Source: Chloroflexaceae bacterium
GTDB lineage: Bacteria > Chloroflexota > Chloroflexia > Chloroflexales > Chloroflexaceae
Reading direction: 5' to 3'
Assembly: GCA_025057155.1 (NCBI GenBank)
Contig: JANWYD010000007.1
Coordinates: 186,001-250,000, forward strand
Length of the DNA stretch: 64,000 nucleotides
The position numbers were made by a program, and so were the translations under genes. Below the pieces are notes generated by a model. The model saw nothing but the letters and a program-made list of their open reading frames with translations, had not been told where the DNA came from and searched no databases. Every line of letters starts with the position of its first letter. Positions within the stretch are counted from its first letter, which is position 1. Shown here piece after piece: positions 40,871 to 51,137 of this stretch.

Positions 40871-41638
40871 ATGATACGAGGAATCGACCACGTCGTGATC
40901 CTGGTGACGGACCTCGCGCAGGCGGTGCGGGACTACGAGGCCCTGGGCTTCCGGGTGGCGCCGGGCGGCGCCCATAGCGATGGAGCGACCCACAACGCGC
41001 TGATTGGCTTTGCCGACGGCACCTATCTGGAGTTGCTGGCCTTCGTGCGGGAGGCGCCCGAGCATCGCTGGTGGCGCCACGTCGCCGCGGGCGAGGGCCT
41101 GATCGAGTTCGCCCTGCTGGCCGGCGAGATCGAGGCCGCCGTGGCCGGGGCGGCGGCGCGGGGGCTGCACCTCGATGGCCCCTTCAGCGGCGGGCGCGAG
41201 CGGCCCGATGGCGTCCACATCCACTGGCAGAGCGCCTTCCCCGTTGCACCTGAGTTGCCGTTCCTCTGCGGCGATGTGACGCCCCGCGATCTGCGCGTGC
41301 CCCACGGCGAGGATTGCCACCATCCCAATGGCATTACTGGCATTGGTCGCATGAGCGTGGCCGTAACCGACATCGACAGCAGCGCCGCCCTCTACGCCGA
41401 GTTGCTCGGCCACGGGCCGACGATGGAGCCGGGGCGCCGTATCTTCAAACTGGGACCGCATCACGTCGCCCTCCAGGCCCCCGGCGCCGAGCTGGCCGAC
41501 CATGTGCTGATCGAGGCGCGACTGGCCACCCGCGGACCGGGCATCGCCGGCCTGGTGCTGCGCCGCGACCATATGCCGGGCGAGCCGCAACCCCTTGATC
41601 CCGCCCTGACCCACGGCGCGGCCATTGCCGTCGCGTAA
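40871..41638 (+). CDS. Glyoxalase-like (VOC superfamily) protein
   Basis: 255 residues made of two vicinal-oxygen-chelate halves: IDHVVILVTDLAQAVRDYEALGF at the N-terminus and HPNGITGIGRMSVAVTDIDSSAALYAELLG after residue 155. The first half matches Glyoxalase_3 (HNALIGFADGTYLELLAF). The metal-binding His9 and Glu58-like positions of the first half are visible. Activity unknown; such proteins are often isomerases, dioxygenases or resistance proteins. It is divergent from the AcuI-like gene. Confidence 0.85.
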   Translation: MIRGIDHVVILVTDLAQAVRDYEALGFRVAPGGAHSDGATHNALIGFADGTYLELLAFVREAPEHRWWRHVAAGEGLIEFALLAGEIEAAVAGAAARGLHLDGPFSGGRERPDGVHIHWQSAFPVAPELPFLCGDVTPRDLRVPHGEDCHHPNGITGIGRMSVAVTDIDSSAALYAELLGHGPTMEPGRRIFKLGPHHVALQAPGAELADHVLIEARLATRGPGIAGLVLRRDHMPGEPQPLDPALTHGAAIAVA

Positions 41639-41663
41639 GGGGGCCTCGGCTGTTCTGGCCAGT

Positions 41664-41762
41664 GGAGGTGTGGAGCTGTGGAGCTGTGGAGCTGGATCTT
41701 TAAGTTTATGATAAAAGATCTGAAAACACCTCTACACCTCTACACCTCCACACCTCCACACT
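41664..41762. repeat. Two TGGAGGTG tandem tracts
   Basis: GTGGAGGTGTGGAGCTGTGG on the plus strand (41664-41695) and the inverted CACCTCTACACCTCTACACC run (41727-41762) flank a short AT-rich region. Together they form an imperfect inverted repeat just before the IMPase-like gene. Confidence 0.6.
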
Positions 41763-41784
41763 TCTTGCCGGACCAGACGCGCCT

Positions 41785-42804
41785 ATGATCCCCGACCGCA
41801 ACGCGCTGCTCGACCTGCTGCTGGCCCTTCAGGCGCGGATCCGCGACGCGGTGGTCGCGGCGTGCGAACGCCAGGCCATCGCCGATCTCTCGGGCGTGGC
41901 CGAAGATGAGGCTCAGGGCGACACGATCTACGCTGTTGACCGCGTGGGCGAGGCGACGCTGCTGGCCTTCTTCGCCGAACATGTGGCCCCGCGCTGGCCG
42001 CTGGTGTTGATCGCCGAGGGTCTGCCCGCCGGCCAGATCACCCTCCCTGAAGGTCTGCCCGAAACCGAGGCGCTGATCCGGGTGATCGTTGACCCGATTG
42101 ACGGCACCCGCGGCCTGATGTACCAGAAACGCTCCGCCTGGTCCCTGGCCGGGGCAGCGCCCAACCTGGGGCCGGCGACGCGACTGAGCGACATCGAAAT
42201 CGCCGCGCAGACCGAGATCCCCCTGGTGAAACAACACCTTTGCGACGTGCTCTGGGCTGTAAGGGGCGAGCCGGTCCACGCCGTGCGGGTCAACCGTCTC
42301 AGCGGGGAACGGAGCCCGCTGCACCTGCGGCCCTCCGCCGCGCCGAGCATCGCCCACGGCTTCGCCACCATCAGCCGTTTCTTCCCCGGCGCGCGCGATG
42401 AACTGGCCGCGATTGACGAGGCGGTGGTCCGGGCGACCCTTGGCCCGCCCCGGCCCGGCAAGGCCCACTGCTTCGAGGATCAATATATCTGCACCGGCGG
42501 GCAGCTCTACGAACTGATTGCCGGCCACGACCGCTTCGTGGCCGACCTTCGCCCCCTCCTCGAGCGCCACCTGGCGACCCGCGGCGAGAGCCTGGGGATC
42601 TGCTGCCACCCCTACGACATCTGTACCGCCCTGATTGCCCGCCAGGCAGGCGTGTTGCTCACCGATGAGCGCGGAGGCGAACTTGATCCGCCCCTGGTCG
42701 TTGATGCCGACGTCGCCTGGATCGGCTACGCCAACCCCGCCATTCGCGCCCAGGTCGAACCGGCGCTGCTGGGAGAACTGCGCCGCCGCGGGCTGATTGG
42801 TTGA
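41785..42804 (+). CDS. Inositol-monophosphatase-family protein
   Basis: 339 residues. The metal-binding motif [20 protein letters not shown] is the IMPase/FBPase-like DPxDGT signature, and [26 protein letters not shown] upstream is equivalent to the first metal-site helix. The C-terminal region, which in IMPases has WDxAA, reads [17 protein letters not shown]: the Asp is kept and Trp is replaced by Tyr. The substrate is a phosphomonoester of unknown kind. It precedes a galactokinase-like gene by 6 bases, so both are probably co-translated. Confidence 0.8.
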   Translation: MIPDRNALLDLLLALQARIRDAVVAACERQAIADLSGVAEDEAQGDTIYAVDRVGEATLLAFFAEHVAPRWPLVLIAEGLPAGQITLPEGLPETEALIRVIVDPIDGTRGLMYQKRSAWSLAGAAPNLGPATRLSDIEIAAQTEIPLVKQHLCDVLWAVRGEPVHAVRVNRLSGERSPLHLRPSAAPSIAHGFATISRFFPGARDELAAIDEAVVRATLGPPRPGKAHCFEDQYICTGGQLYELIAGHDRFVADLRPLLERHLATRGESLGICCHPYDICTALIARQAGVLLTDERGGELDPPLVVDADVAWIGYANPAIRAQVEPALLGELRRRGLIG

Positions 42805-42810
42805 GCGACG

Positions 42811-44169
42811 ATGCCCACGGCATTCGACCACTTCATCACCGTGGCGCGCGGGCTGCGCGGCGACTTCTTCGACCCGCACCGGCCCATTATCGCCGCCCGC
42901 GCCCCTGGCTGGGTGGACCTGCTCGGCGGCGCGGCGGCGCCCGCCGGGGCGCTGGCCCTGGGCTGGCCCCTGGGAGTGATCGCCTGTGTCGCCGCGCAGC
43001 CCGACCCGGCGCCACGCATCGTGGTTCGCGACGAGGCCGGAGAGACCGCCACCCTGCCCCTTGCCAATCTGGTGGACGGCGAGGGCGCCCCGCGGCCCTA
43101 CGCCGAGGTGAGCGCGCTACTCGCCAGGCGCCCGCCGCACCTGCGGCTCATCGGCGCGGTCTGGCTGGCGCTAATGCGCGAGGAGTTCATGCGCTTCCCG
43201 GAGGGCGCGCGGCTGCTGGTGCGCCCTCACCACGGCCCCGGCGCGACCATCAGCCTGCTGGCGGCGATGGCCCAGGCCCTGGTCGCGCTGGCCGGCGCGC
43301 GCCTGGCCCCGCGCGAACTGGGGCTGACCTGCCAGACCGCCCTTGGGCGAGTGGTGCATCCGGACCATTCTCACAGCGCCCTGGGGGCGCTGGTCAGCGT
43401 ATGCGCCCCGGCCAGCGCCCTGCTGCTGTTGCATCCGCAGCCGGCGTGGATCTGGGGCTACCTGCACCTGCCGCCGGGAACGGCGATCTGGGCCGTGCGC
43501 GTGGGCGAGGGGCCGGGTCCGGGCGCGCCGGCCTTTACCCGCGTCGCCACGGCAATGGCCTACCGCCTGGCCGCCGAGGCCGAGGATCTGACTCTCGCCG
43601 ATGCTGACGCCCGCTGGCAGGGCTATCTGGCTAACATCGGCCCTGACCGCTTCGAGCGCCACCTGCGCGACCTGCTGCCTGCCAGCCTGCGCGGACGCAC
43701 CTTTCGCGCCCGCTACGGGCCGCTCCCCGGACTGGCGCTCGACCCTGCGCGGAGCTACCCGGTGCGGGCCAGCGCGGCCCTGGCAGTGGACGAGCACCTG
43801 CGCGGGCGGCTGGCGCTCGCGCTGCTGCGGGCCGCGGCAAGCAAGGATCAACGCGACGATGACCTGATGCTGGTGGGCGAACTGATGCTGCGCTCACACT
43901 GGGCGCAGCGGGCAGCGGGCTACGGCGACGCGCACGCCGACCAGCTGGTCAGCCGCGTGTATGGAACGGGCCTGGCGCGGGGGCTGTACGGCGCGCGGGC
44001 CGCTGTGGCCGAGAGCGGCGCAACCATAGCGGCGCTGGGGCGCGTCGAGGCCGAAGGCGCGTTGCGGAGCATCGCCGAACGCTATGCCGCCGAGGTCAAC
44101 CTGCCGGTGACGCTTTACGGGGGAAGCATCTCCGGGTGCGCTGTAGCGGGAGAGCGGCGGATTACGTGA
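42811..44169 (+). CDS. Galactokinase-like GHMP family protein with degenerate motifs (pseudokinase candidate)
   Basis: 452 residues. The overall fold is galactokinase-like: APGWVDLLGG corresponds to the sugar-binding GRVNLIGEH, and the C-terminal LGELMLRSHWAQRAAGYGDAHADQLVSRVYG plus GLYGAR matches galactokinase closely. All three GHMP motifs are altered: motif 1 GWVDLLGG, the ATP loop PxGxGLSSSAA reads HHGPGATISLLAA, and motif 3 (GLYGAKITGGGSGG) reads GLYGARAAVAESGATI. The catalytic Asp region also lacks the MDQ pattern (PDHSHSALGAL). It may be a sugar-binding pseudokinase or an enzyme of different mechanism. Confidence 0.7.
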   Translation: MPTAFDHFITVARGLRGDFFDPHRPIIAARAPGWVDLLGGAAAPAGALALGWPLGVIACVAAQPDPAPRIVVRDEAGETATLPLANLVDGEGAPRPYAEVSALLARRPPHLRLIGAVWLALMREEFMRFPEGARLLVRPHHGPGATISLLAAMAQALVALAGARLAPRELGLTCQTALGRVVHPDHSHSALGALVSVCAPASALLLLHPQPAWIWGYLHLPPGTAIWAVRVGEGPGPGAPAFTRVATAMAYRLAAEAEDLTLADADARWQGYLANIGPDRFERHLRDLLPASLRGRTFRARYGPLPGLALDPARSYPVRASAALAVDEHLRGRLALALLRAAASKDQRDDDLMLVGELMLRSHWAQRAAGYGDAHADQLVSRVYGTGLARGLYGARAAVAESGATIAALGRVEAEGALRSIAERYAAEVNLPVTLYGGSISGCAVAGERRIT

Positions 44170-44998
44170 GCGGCGTCTCGCCCCGGTGCAGGCGGGCCTC
44201 AAGCGCATCAATCGCACCTGGCAGATCCCGGACCCCTTCGATCACCAGGTGCGCGCCGGCAGCCAGAAGTTGCCCCCCGATGCGCGCGTGGGCATCGGCG
44301 CGCTCCTGCGGGGTCAGGGCGGCCACCTCCGCGGCGGTCAAGCCCAGCGGGCTGCCAGTCAGGGTCACGCCCACCGTCCACATGCCGGCGTTCAGCCCCT
44401 CTTCCATATCCACCGGCGTATCGCCGACCTTGACCAGAGCGGCCATGGGGTAGACGCCCAGGCGCATAGCGTTCAGGAAACACATCCAGGGAGCAGGGCG
44501 TCCGGCGGGAACGTCGTCGGAGCACACCAGGCAATCGGGGGCGTAGCCCCGCACAGCGGCGGCGGGGGCGAGCACGTCCATCATGCTGCGCAGGTAGCCG
44601 GTGGTCGAGCCGATCTTGAGGCCGCGCTCACGCAACTCCGCCAGGGCCTCGAGCAGGCCGGGGATGGGATCGGCGTAGTCCGCCAGGACCGCCAGTTGCA
44701 AAGGCACGAAGCGGGCGAACAGGTCCTTGATGTCCCCCGCGGTCGGCGACGCCCCGTGAACGGACTCCCAGGCCGCGGCGACCGCCGGGCGGGCCAGGAT
44801 GGCCCGCAGGTGTTCCTTCTTCATCAGGCCCATGCCGGCGCGCGCATCCTCGACGGTGATCGGCACTCCCCGTTCGGCGAACAAGCGCACGAAGACGGCG
44901 GTCGGGGCGAACGAGCCGTGGTCCACGGCGGTTCCCGCCCAGTCGAGGATGACGGCCCGAATGGGGCCGCGGTAGGGGCGGTGGGTGATGGTGGTCAT
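44162..44998 (-). CDS. phnX: Phosphonoacetaldehyde hydrolase (PhnX-like)
   Basis: 278 residues, HAD fold. The nucleophile Asp19 lies in VILDWAGT, as in PhnX; MGLMKKEHLRAIL carries the Schiff-base Lys of the cap domain; KVGDTPVDMEEGLNAGMWTVGV is the third HAD motif. PhnX cleaves phosphonoacetaldehyde to acetaldehyde and phosphate, the last step of 2-aminoethylphosphonate breakdown. The 2-AEP transaminase (phnW) is not in the window. It is convergent with and overlaps the pseudokinase gene by 8 bases. Confidence 0.9.
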   Translation of the reverse strand: MTTITHRPYRGPIRAVILDWAGTAVDHGSFAPTAVFVRLFAERGVPITVEDARAGMGLMKKEHLRAILARPAVAAAWESVHGASPTAGDIKDLFARFVPLQLAVLADYADPIPGLLEALAELRERGLKIGSTTGYLRSMMDVLAPAAAVRGYAPDCLVCSDDVPAGRPAPWMCFLNAMRLGVYPMAALVKVGDTPVDMEEGLNAGMWTVGVTLTGSPLGLTAAEVAALTPQERADAHARIGGQLLAAGAHLVIEGVRDLPGAIDALEARLHRGETPLT

Positions 44999-45151
44999 GA
45001 CTGGCTCCTGTGCGGTCCAGCCGCATGAGCTTGAGGTGAGTGCGGGTGATTCCTCATTCTCCCCCAGCCCCCTGCTTCTCCACCCCGGGTGGAGAAGCAG
45101 GGAGCGCCGAGTGCTGCGAGGGGGGGAGGGGGAGGAGCGGCGCCCTCGAAA

Positions 45152-45176
45152 GGCGGGGAAACCCGGTTTCCCCGCC
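45152..45176. repeat. GGGGAAACC palindrome
   Basis: GGCGGGGAAA-CCCGG-TTTCCCCGCC, a member of the dispersed palindrome set (also 29256, 48678, 57108). It lies 19 bases downstream of the PAS-STAS gene end. Confidence 0.6.
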
Positions 45177-45194
45177 CCCGCATCCGAAGTGGCG

Positions 45195-46457
45195 TCAGCC
45201 TCGCCTGTGTCCCGCCCCATTCAGCCTGTGCGCGCCCAGCCCGTCCAGCGCCTCGGCGATGCCGCTCTGGAGCGTGCTGCGGGTAATGATCCCGCTCAGA
45301 TCGACCCCCAGGGTGACCAGAGTCTGGGCTACTTCAGGGCGGATACCGGTGAGGATCACCTGCGCGCCAAGCAGTTTGACCGCCTGCGCTGCGCGGATCA
45401 GGGCGTTTGCCACCTGGGTGTCAATCACCGGCACCCCGGTAATGTCAATGATCGCGGTGCTGGCGTGCTGCTCGGCAACCCCGGCGAGCAGCGTTTCCAC
45501 CACCAGTTGCGCGCGGTTGCTGTCAACGCTGCCAATCAGGGGCATGGCAACGACCCCCTCGGCAATCGGGATGAGCGGGGTCGAAAGCTCGCGCAGCGCG
45601 GCCTGCTGGGCCCGAATGACCAGCTCCTGCAACTCCTGGCGCTCCTGTTCGCGCCGCTGCTCCTCGGTGAGATCGCGTACAAAGCTGATAAACACGTTCG
45701 ACCCATCCGGTCCATCGAGCCGGTAGGACACGGTGCCCACGGGAACAACACTGCCATCGCTCCGCCTGTAGCGGGTTGCAAGGCGCACCACGCCTCGCTC
45801 GATGAGTTGCTGGAAATGGATCTGCACTTTTTCCGGCTCTTCGGCAACGAGACCGGGGCCAAAGGCGCCGATCAGGTCGTTCGCGCCGCGCAGGGCATGC
45901 ATGGCCGGATTGGCGTAGATATAGTACCCCTGCGCGTCGGCAATCACGATCCCATCCGGTGCTCGTTCAACCAGATTCTTGAATATGTGCAACTCGGCTT
46001 CGCGCTGCTGTTCTACACTGATGTCGCGGATGATTGATGCGTAGGCGAACGGGTTGCCCTCGCCATCGCGAAGCAGCACGGCCGAGATCTCGGCCGGAAA
46101 GCGCCGTCCGTGCCGGTCCTGCTGCTCGACTGTACCGCGCCAGAAGCCCTGCGCGGCGATCTCCTGGCTGATCGTCTCAAGGCGGGCCAGAGACTCTGGC
46201 GGGTAGAAAACGCGCCAATCCACGCCGATAATCTCATCCCCATACCCGAAAAGCTTGCGGTAGGCAGGATTGGCGTAGGTTATTCGCCCATCGCTCCCCG
46301 AAATCCCGATAGCATCCGGGGCATGTTCGAAAAGAGTTTCAAAAATGCGGAGTCGCTGTTGCTGCTGTTGGAATGTAGCATCATCAATGGATGCGTTGGC
46401 CTGAGGCGCCGGCGTTGCGCCGGGAGAGCGAGGGTCGTTGGAGGACGTAGCGGGCAT
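45195..46457 (-). CDS. PAS-PAS-STAS sensor (RsbR-like)
   Basis: 420 residues. Two PAS domains (ETLFEHAPDAIGISGSDGRITYANPAYRKLFGY and NLVERAPDGIVIADAQGYYIYANPAMHAL, each ending in a PAC segment) are followed by a C-terminal STAS domain (LIPIAEGVVAMPLIGSVDSNRAQ and IIDITGVPVIDTQVANALIRAAQAVKLLGAQVILTGI). In RsbR-type proteins the STAS Thr/Ser is phosphorylated in the stressosome; here DITGVPVIDTQV has it. It lies between the phosphonate genes; a signal or redox ligand is not specified. No kinase domain. Confidence 0.9.
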   Translation of the reverse strand: MPATSSNDPRSPGATPAPQANASIDDATFQQQQQRLRIFETLFEHAPDAIGISGSDGRITYANPAYRKLFGYGDEIIGVDWRVFYPPESLARLETISQEIAAQGFWRGTVEQQDRHGRRFPAEISAVLLRDGEGNPFAYASIIRDISVEQQREAELHIFKNLVERAPDGIVIADAQGYYIYANPAMHALRGANDLIGAFGPGLVAEEPEKVQIHFQQLIERGVVRLATRYRRSDGSVVPVGTVSYRLDGPDGSNVFISFVRDLTEEQRREQERQELQELVIRAQQAALRELSTPLIPIAEGVVAMPLIGSVDSNRAQLVVETLLAGVAEQHASTAIIDITGVPVIDTQVANALIRAAQAVKLLGAQVILTGIRPEVAQTLVTLGVDLSGIITRSTLQSGIAEALDGLGAHRLNGAGHRRG

Positions 46458-46918
46458 CGTCGGTTCGCTCCTCTGTTCGCAGATACACGCCTGGCATGCG
46501 TGGACGCGACTTTTGATGAGCGCATCCACAGAACCAGGCCGGTTTATCAGGTGCCGATGTCGTTAAAACGTTCGCTGAAGATGAGGGATCCTGCTGGAGT
46601 CCGCAAAAGCGAGTGGTTTAGTCGGGTTTCTGGAAGCCATAGCCCTTCGAGATCTTCCTTTGAAAGAGTATCATGGAGGCATTCCTGGAGCAGGCATTCT
46701 GAGGATGGTTCACTCTAACGGTCGCTCTCGTTCGATAATCCTGCGAAAGCGTTTTATCCGAATTGTAGATAGCGTTCATCTGGCGCCGGTCGGTCTAACG
46801 CCGTCATCAAAGTGTAAGGCGAATCCATACCGGTATATTACCACCGGCGGTGGCAAACCTCGCTCTCCCCGACCGGCCCGGGTCGGCATCGGGCGCACTG
46901 CGAGGCGCGCGGCGCGGA
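46458..46918. other. Gene-free stretch upstream of the PAS-STAS gene
   Basis: 461 bp. It is lower in GC than its surroundings around 46550-46830. I see no ORF with protein character and no strong hairpin; a promoter for the minus-strand PAS-STAS gene should be near 46480-46560. Confidence 0.4.
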
Positions 46919-48616
46919 TCAGCGCGCCTTCCACGCCTGGGCGCGCCGGGCGATGCCGCGGGTGGCGAGGTCGTAAAGCAGGCGCACCCCCACACTGGTG
47001 AGGATCACCAGCACCGACATGGCCGCGGCCGCAGCGGTGTCGCCAGCGTCGTCCATGTTAACGATGGCGACTGAAGCCAGTTTCAGGGCCGGCGAGTAGA
47101 GAAACACAACCGCCGAGACGGTCACCATGGCGTTGACAAAGTAGTACATCGCCATTTCGAGCATAGCCGGCAGGCTGAGGGGTACGGTAACCTTCCAGAA
47201 GGTGCGGTAGAAGGGCGCCGCCAGCGAGGCGGACACCGCCTCGAACTCCGGATCGAGTTGCTTCAGAGCTGTGACGGCGGTCATGAAGCTGACGGTGTAG
47301 AAGTGGACAATGTTCGACAGCACCAGAATGGCCATGGTGCCATACATAAAGGCGAACGGATTGGGAAAGGTCAGGCCGCCGATCCGCCATTCCAGCGGAT
47401 TGAAGAAGAAAATGTAGGCCAGACCAATTACCATGCCCGGCAATGCTACCGGAAGCATCGAGAAAAAGTACGCCGCTGACCGCGCCGTTTTTAAGGGTGT
47501 TGTTTTCTCAATCAGATATGCGCTGATGAAGGTAATCGCCGTGCCCACTATGGCGGTGTACAACGACATGCGCACGCTGTTCCAGAACGCGCTGTAGCCG
47601 CCGCCCCCCACCCGCGAAAAGTCGAAGTGTTTGAGGCTCAGGGTGAGGTTGTAGGGCCACAACTCAACCAGCGCCGCCAGAAAAACCGTGGCGATTACCG
47701 CGAACACGGCCAGGGTCAGCAGCAGGCAATAGACGAACGCCGCGCGGTCCATCCAGGGGCGCGGGCGCGGCTGGAACGGCGCCGAGCGCGCCGACAGCGC
47801 TGCGGCCTGCCGGCGCTGAACGATGCGGTCCGCCAGAAAGGCGATCGCGGTGGGAATGAGCAGTAGGATGCTGATCGTCGCGCCCATCTCGAAATTTTGC
47901 TGGCCAATGACCTGTTTGTAGATGTCGGTCGCCAGCACATTGTAGTTGCCCCCCACTACTTTGGGGACGCCGAAATCGGTCAGCACCAGGGTGAAGGTGA
48001 CGAAGATGGCGCTGACCAGACCGAAGCGCATACTCGGCAGGGTTACGGTGAGGAAGGTGCGCAGCGGCGACGCGCTGAGCGACTCGCTGGCCTCGTAGAG
48101 ACGCGCGTCGGCCAGGCTTGCCGCAACCAGCAGGATCATGACGGCCTGGGGAAAGACGTAGAGCAGTTCGCCCAGCACGATCCCGGTAAAACCGTAGAGT
48201 TGAATGTCCCAGCCGGGGATAAGGCCGCCGAAGCCGGTAGTGACCAGCCCCTTGCGCCCAAACAGGTAGACCAGGCCAATGCCGTGGGCCAGGGGCGGCA
48301 CGTAGAGCGGCAGCATGGCCGCCAGCAGGAAGGCGCGTTTCCCCGGCATGCACGTGCGCGTCAGGGCGTAGGCATACCCGAAGGCCAGGGCCACTGCCAG
48401 GATCATCGTAGTCAACGACACGCTCAGGCTGTTGGTGAAGGAGATCGCCAGCGCTGGCGTGCCAAAATAGCGCTGATAGTTGGCCAGCCCGACCCAGTTG
48501 CCTTCCTGGTCTGAAAAGCTGCGCTGCACCAGCGGCACAAGCGGCAACACGACCCCGATGAGCAGCCATGCCAGCACCAGCAGGATCAGGATGCGCTTGA
48601 GATGCTCTTCTTTCAT
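46919..48616 (-). CDS. ABC importer permease, two fused permease domains (2-AEP/iron type)
   Basis: 565 residues with 12 TM helices: two consecutive BPD_transp_1 modules, each with its own EAA loop ([27 protein letters not shown] and [27 protein letters not shown]). Fused permeases occur in iron(III) FbpB and in putative 2-aminoethylphosphonate uptake systems. The start at 48616 gives the N-terminal TM about 10 residues later; upstream frame is repeat-like. The phnX gene nearby favours a phosphonate substrate, but iron cannot be excluded. Confidence 0.9.
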   Translation of the reverse strand: MKEEHLKRILILLVLAWLLIGVVLPLVPLVQRSFSDQEGNWVGLANYQRYFGTPALAISFTNSLSVSLTTMILAVALAFGYAYALTRTCMPGKRAFLLAAMLPLYVPPLAHGIGLVYLFGRKGLVTTGFGGLIPGWDIQLYGFTGIVLGELLYVFPQAVMILLVAASLADARLYEASESLSASPLRTFLTVTLPSMRFGLVSAIFVTFTLVLTDFGVPKVVGGNYNVLATDIYKQVIGQQNFEMGATISILLLIPTAIAFLADRIVQRRQAAALSARSAPFQPRPRPWMDRAAFVYCLLLTLAVFAVIATVFLAALVELWPYNLTLSLKHFDFSRVGGGGYSAFWNSVRMSLYTAIVGTAITFISAYLIEKTTPLKTARSAAYFFSMLPVALPGMVIGLAYIFFFNPLEWRIGGLTFPNPFAFMYGTMAILVLSNIVHFYTVSFMTAVTALKQLDPEFEAVSASLAAPFYRTFWKVTVPLSLPAMLEMAMYYFVNAMVTVSAVVFLYSPALKLASVAIVNMDDAGDTAAAAAMSVLVILTSVGVRLLYDLATRGIARRAQAWKAR

Positions 48617-48914
48617 TGCGGTTGCAGGTGGCTGCCCCCTCCCAGAAACCCTCTCTTTCACCCCGTCGGGGAGGCAAGGAAACCGGGTTTCCGCGCCCCT
48701 GCTCGCCGGGAGGGTTCGGGAGGGCAGCGCCCTTGCAGGAACACCCTCTATCCTCCTCAGGGAGGGGCGCGGGGAAGCAAAGCCTCGCCGCAACCTCTGA
48801 CTCCGCCCTCGGCGGGCGCGCGCCCCGACGAAACCCGGACCGGTCTGCCGCCACGGGCAGCGCCAGCGGATCGCAGAGGGCTGCGCCCTCCGCACCTCCC
48901 CGCCGGGCGAAAAC
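48617..48914. other. Intergenic region between ABC permease and ATPase
   Basis: 298 bp. It includes the GGAAACCGGGTTTCC palindrome (48678-48692) and G+C-rich short repeats. The permease and ATPase genes are therefore not tightly coupled, although they share a strand. Confidence 0.45.
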
Positions 48915-49985
48915 TCACGAACTGGCCGGGTAGACCCGCAGGTGCCGCGGCGGCAACTCGACGGGGATCGTCATGCCCGCGCTGATGGACGCCTCGGAGG
49001 AGTGTTCCGGCGGCATATAGGCAATTATCGGCGCTTCCTGGCCCAGACGCAGGTGCAGGCGGTAGAACGGCCCGATAAACTCGATTTCCTCTACCCGCGC
49101 CCGGAGCACGTTGACGGCCTGCCCATTACGCGCCACCTGCACCTGTTCGGGGCGGATCGCCAGCGTCACCGGCTGACCGGCGGGCTGATCGAGGCCATGG
49201 TCCAGTTCCAGGTCGGTATCCTGGAACCTCACCCGGTGGTCGCCGCACGCCACTGCCGGCAAGAAATTCATCAACCCCACGAAATCGGCCACGAAGGGCG
49301 TCGCCGGCTGGTGGTAGATAACCTCGGGTTCGCCCACCTGCACGATCCGGCCCCGCTCCATGACCACCACCCGGTCGGCCATGGTCAGGGCCTCTTCCTG
49401 GTCGTGGCTGACCATTACGGTAGTAATGCCAAGCTGCCGTTGCAGGCGGGCAATCTCGATGCGCAGGTTGGCGCGCACCCGCGCGTCCAGCGCCGAGAGC
49501 GGCTCGTCGAGCAGGAGCAGGCCGGGAGAAATCGCCAGGGCGCGCGCCAGCGCGACGCGCTGCTGTTGCCCGCCGCTCAGTTGCGCAGGGTAGCGGGAAG
49601 CGTACTCTGACAGGCCCACCAGTTCCAGCATCTCCGCCACACGGGCGCGGATCTTCGCGCGGGGTTCACGGCGGTTCTCCAGGCCGTAGGCAACGTTTTG
49701 AAAGACGGTAAGGTTGGGAAACAGAGCATACGATTGAAAGACGATGCCGAAATTGCGCCTGGACGGGGGCAGGCGCGTCACGTCCTGCCCGGCCTGGATG
49801 ACGCGCCCGGAGGTCGGTTCTTCCAATCCGGCAATGATCCGCAGCAGTGTGGTTTTGCCGCACCCGCTCGGCCCCAGCAAGAAGACGAATTCCCCCTCGC
49901 CAATCTCAAGGGTGACATCATCGAGGGCTACGGTGCGGTCGAAGCGCTTGCTGACGCGGTCAATCTGTAAGTAAGCGTGTGCCAT
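48915..49985 (-). CDS. ABC importer ATPase (2-AEP/iron/spermidine type)
   Basis: 356 residues. Walker [11 protein letters not shown]-loop [11 protein letters not shown], signature [15 protein letters not shown] and Walker [13 protein letters not shown] are complete, with H-loop VSHDQEEAL. The last 110 residues are a TOBE-like regulatory domain ([30 protein letters not shown]). The start at 49985 is chosen over upstream Met codons because the fold begins there. It is the energiser of the fused permease. Confidence 0.9.
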   Translation of the reverse strand: MAHAYLQIDRVSKRFDRTVALDDVTLEIGEGEFVFLLGPSGCGKTTLLRIIAGLEEPTSGRVIQAGQDVTRLPPSRRNFGIVFQSYALFPNLTVFQNVAYGLENRREPRAKIRARVAEMLELVGLSEYASRYPAQLSGGQQQRVALARALAISPGLLLLDEPLSALDARVRANLRIEIARLQRQLGITTVMVSHDQEEALTMADRVVVMERGRIVQVGEPEVIYHQPATPFVADFVGLMNFLPAVACGDHRVRFQDTDLELDHGLDQPAGQPVTLAIRPEQVQVARNGQAVNVLRARVEEIEFIGPFYRLHLRLGQEAPIIAYMPPEHSSEASISAGMTIPVELPPRHLRVYPASS

Positions 49986-50018
49986 GCCGGTTGAGACCAT
50001 CTCTGGCAAAGGATGTTT

Positions 50019-50067
50019 CCGGGAGGGCGCGAACCCTCCCGGACCCTGCGCGCAACCTGGAGGGTTG
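50019..50067. repeat. Paired hairpin between ABC ATPase and binding-protein genes
   Basis: CCGGGAGGG-CGCGAA-CCCTCCCGG (50019-50042), then ACCCTGCG and a second small hairpin (GCGCAACCTGGAGGGTTGCCC region). The layout equals that at 39736-39786. It lies just after the substrate-binding protein gene on the minus strand and may separate its mRNA level from the ATPase. Confidence 0.55.
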
Positions 50068-50069
50068 CC

Positions 50070-51137
50070 CTACTTCGGCTCAGACTTGGTATCGTAGCGC
50101 CGCATCCACTCCGTCAGGATGCGCTCGCGATTGGCGGCGGCCCAGTTGAAGTCGTTGGGGATCAACTGTTTGATCGGGTCGGGCGGGTAGCCTTCCGGCA
50201 CACCCACTGTGGTTTCGGCGGCCGTGATGGGGTAACTGGCGGCGTATTTGACCATCACCTCATCACTGATCGCCCAGTCGAGGAAGGTGCGAGCCGCAGG
50301 CTTGATGCTGGCCTTCTTGATCAGGGCATTGGCCTCGATGTCCCAGCCCGAGCCTTCGGTGGGAAAGACCGCCTCAATAGGCTGGCCCTCAGCCTTCTGC
50401 TTGATAGCGCGGTAGTCGAACGAGATGCCGATCACCGTCTCGCCGGCGCCGGCCATCTTGCAGGGTTTGGAACCGGAGTGGGTGTAGGCGGCGATGTTCT
50501 CGTGCAGGGCGTCAAGGTATTTCCAGCCTTCCTCTTCGCCTTTCATTTGCAGAATGGCCGAGACCGACAGGTACCCCGTGCCGGAAGAGTTGGGGTTGGG
50601 CATCACAATCATACCGCGGTATACCGGGTTGGTCAGATCCTCCCAGCTCGCGGGCATGGGCAGGCCCTTGGCGGCCAGCTCGACGGTGTTGACGCAGAAG
50701 GCCGAGAACCAGGCGTCAATCCCCACCCAGTGGGGCGGATTGGCGCTGTCGCGGAAGTTGGCGCGGATCTTCTCCAGGCCGGCGGGAGCGTAGGGTTCGA
50801 GCATCTGCTGCTGATCGGCCAGCAACAGACTGGAAGCGGCCAGGCCCCACACCACATCGGCCTGCGGATTATCCTTCTCGGCCAGCAGCCGGGCGGTAAT
50901 CACGCCGGTCGAGTCGCGCACGATGTTGACCTTGATGTTGGGATACTTCTCATTGAAGAGCGGCAGATACACGGCAATCTGATCGTCTTCGAGGGCCGTA
51001 TACACGGTAATTTCGCCCGACGTGGCATCGCTCGCCGCGCCGCCACCGCTGGCGCCGCCGCCGCCGGCGCCGCCGCCGCCACACGCCGAAAGTAGCACGC
51101 CGAACACCAGCACCAGCAACCCGAGGCTCCTGAGCAT
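50070..51137 (-). CDS. Extracellular solute-binding lipoprotein (2-AEP/iron type)
   Basis: 355 residues. A lipoprotein signal ([14 protein letters not shown]) has Cys near residue 19, followed by a Gly-rich linker. The mature part is a two-lobe binding protein ([55 protein letters not shown]). Sequence such as [17 protein letters not shown] and [33 protein letters not shown] fits PhnS2/AEP-binding proteins as well as Fbp-like ones. It has a separate AT-rich promoter region upstream and is probably the most expressed gene of the set. Confidence 0.88.
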   Translation of the reverse strand: MLRSLGLLVLVFGVLLSACGGGGAGGGGASGGGAASDATSGEITVYTALEDDQIAVYLPLFNEKYPNIKVNIVRDSTGVITARLLAEKDNPQADVVWGLAASSLLLADQQQMLEPYAPAGLEKIRANFRDSANPPHWVGIDAWFSAFCVNTVELAAKGLPMPASWEDLTNPVYRGMIVMPNPNSSGTGYLSVSAILQMKGEEEGWKYLDALHENIAAYTHSGSKPCKMAGAGETVIGISFDYRAIKQKAEGQPIEAVFPTEGSGWDIEANALIKKASIKPAARTFLDWAISDEVMVKYAASYPITAAETTVGVPEGYPPDPIKQLIPNDFNWAAANRERILTEWMRRYDTKSEPK

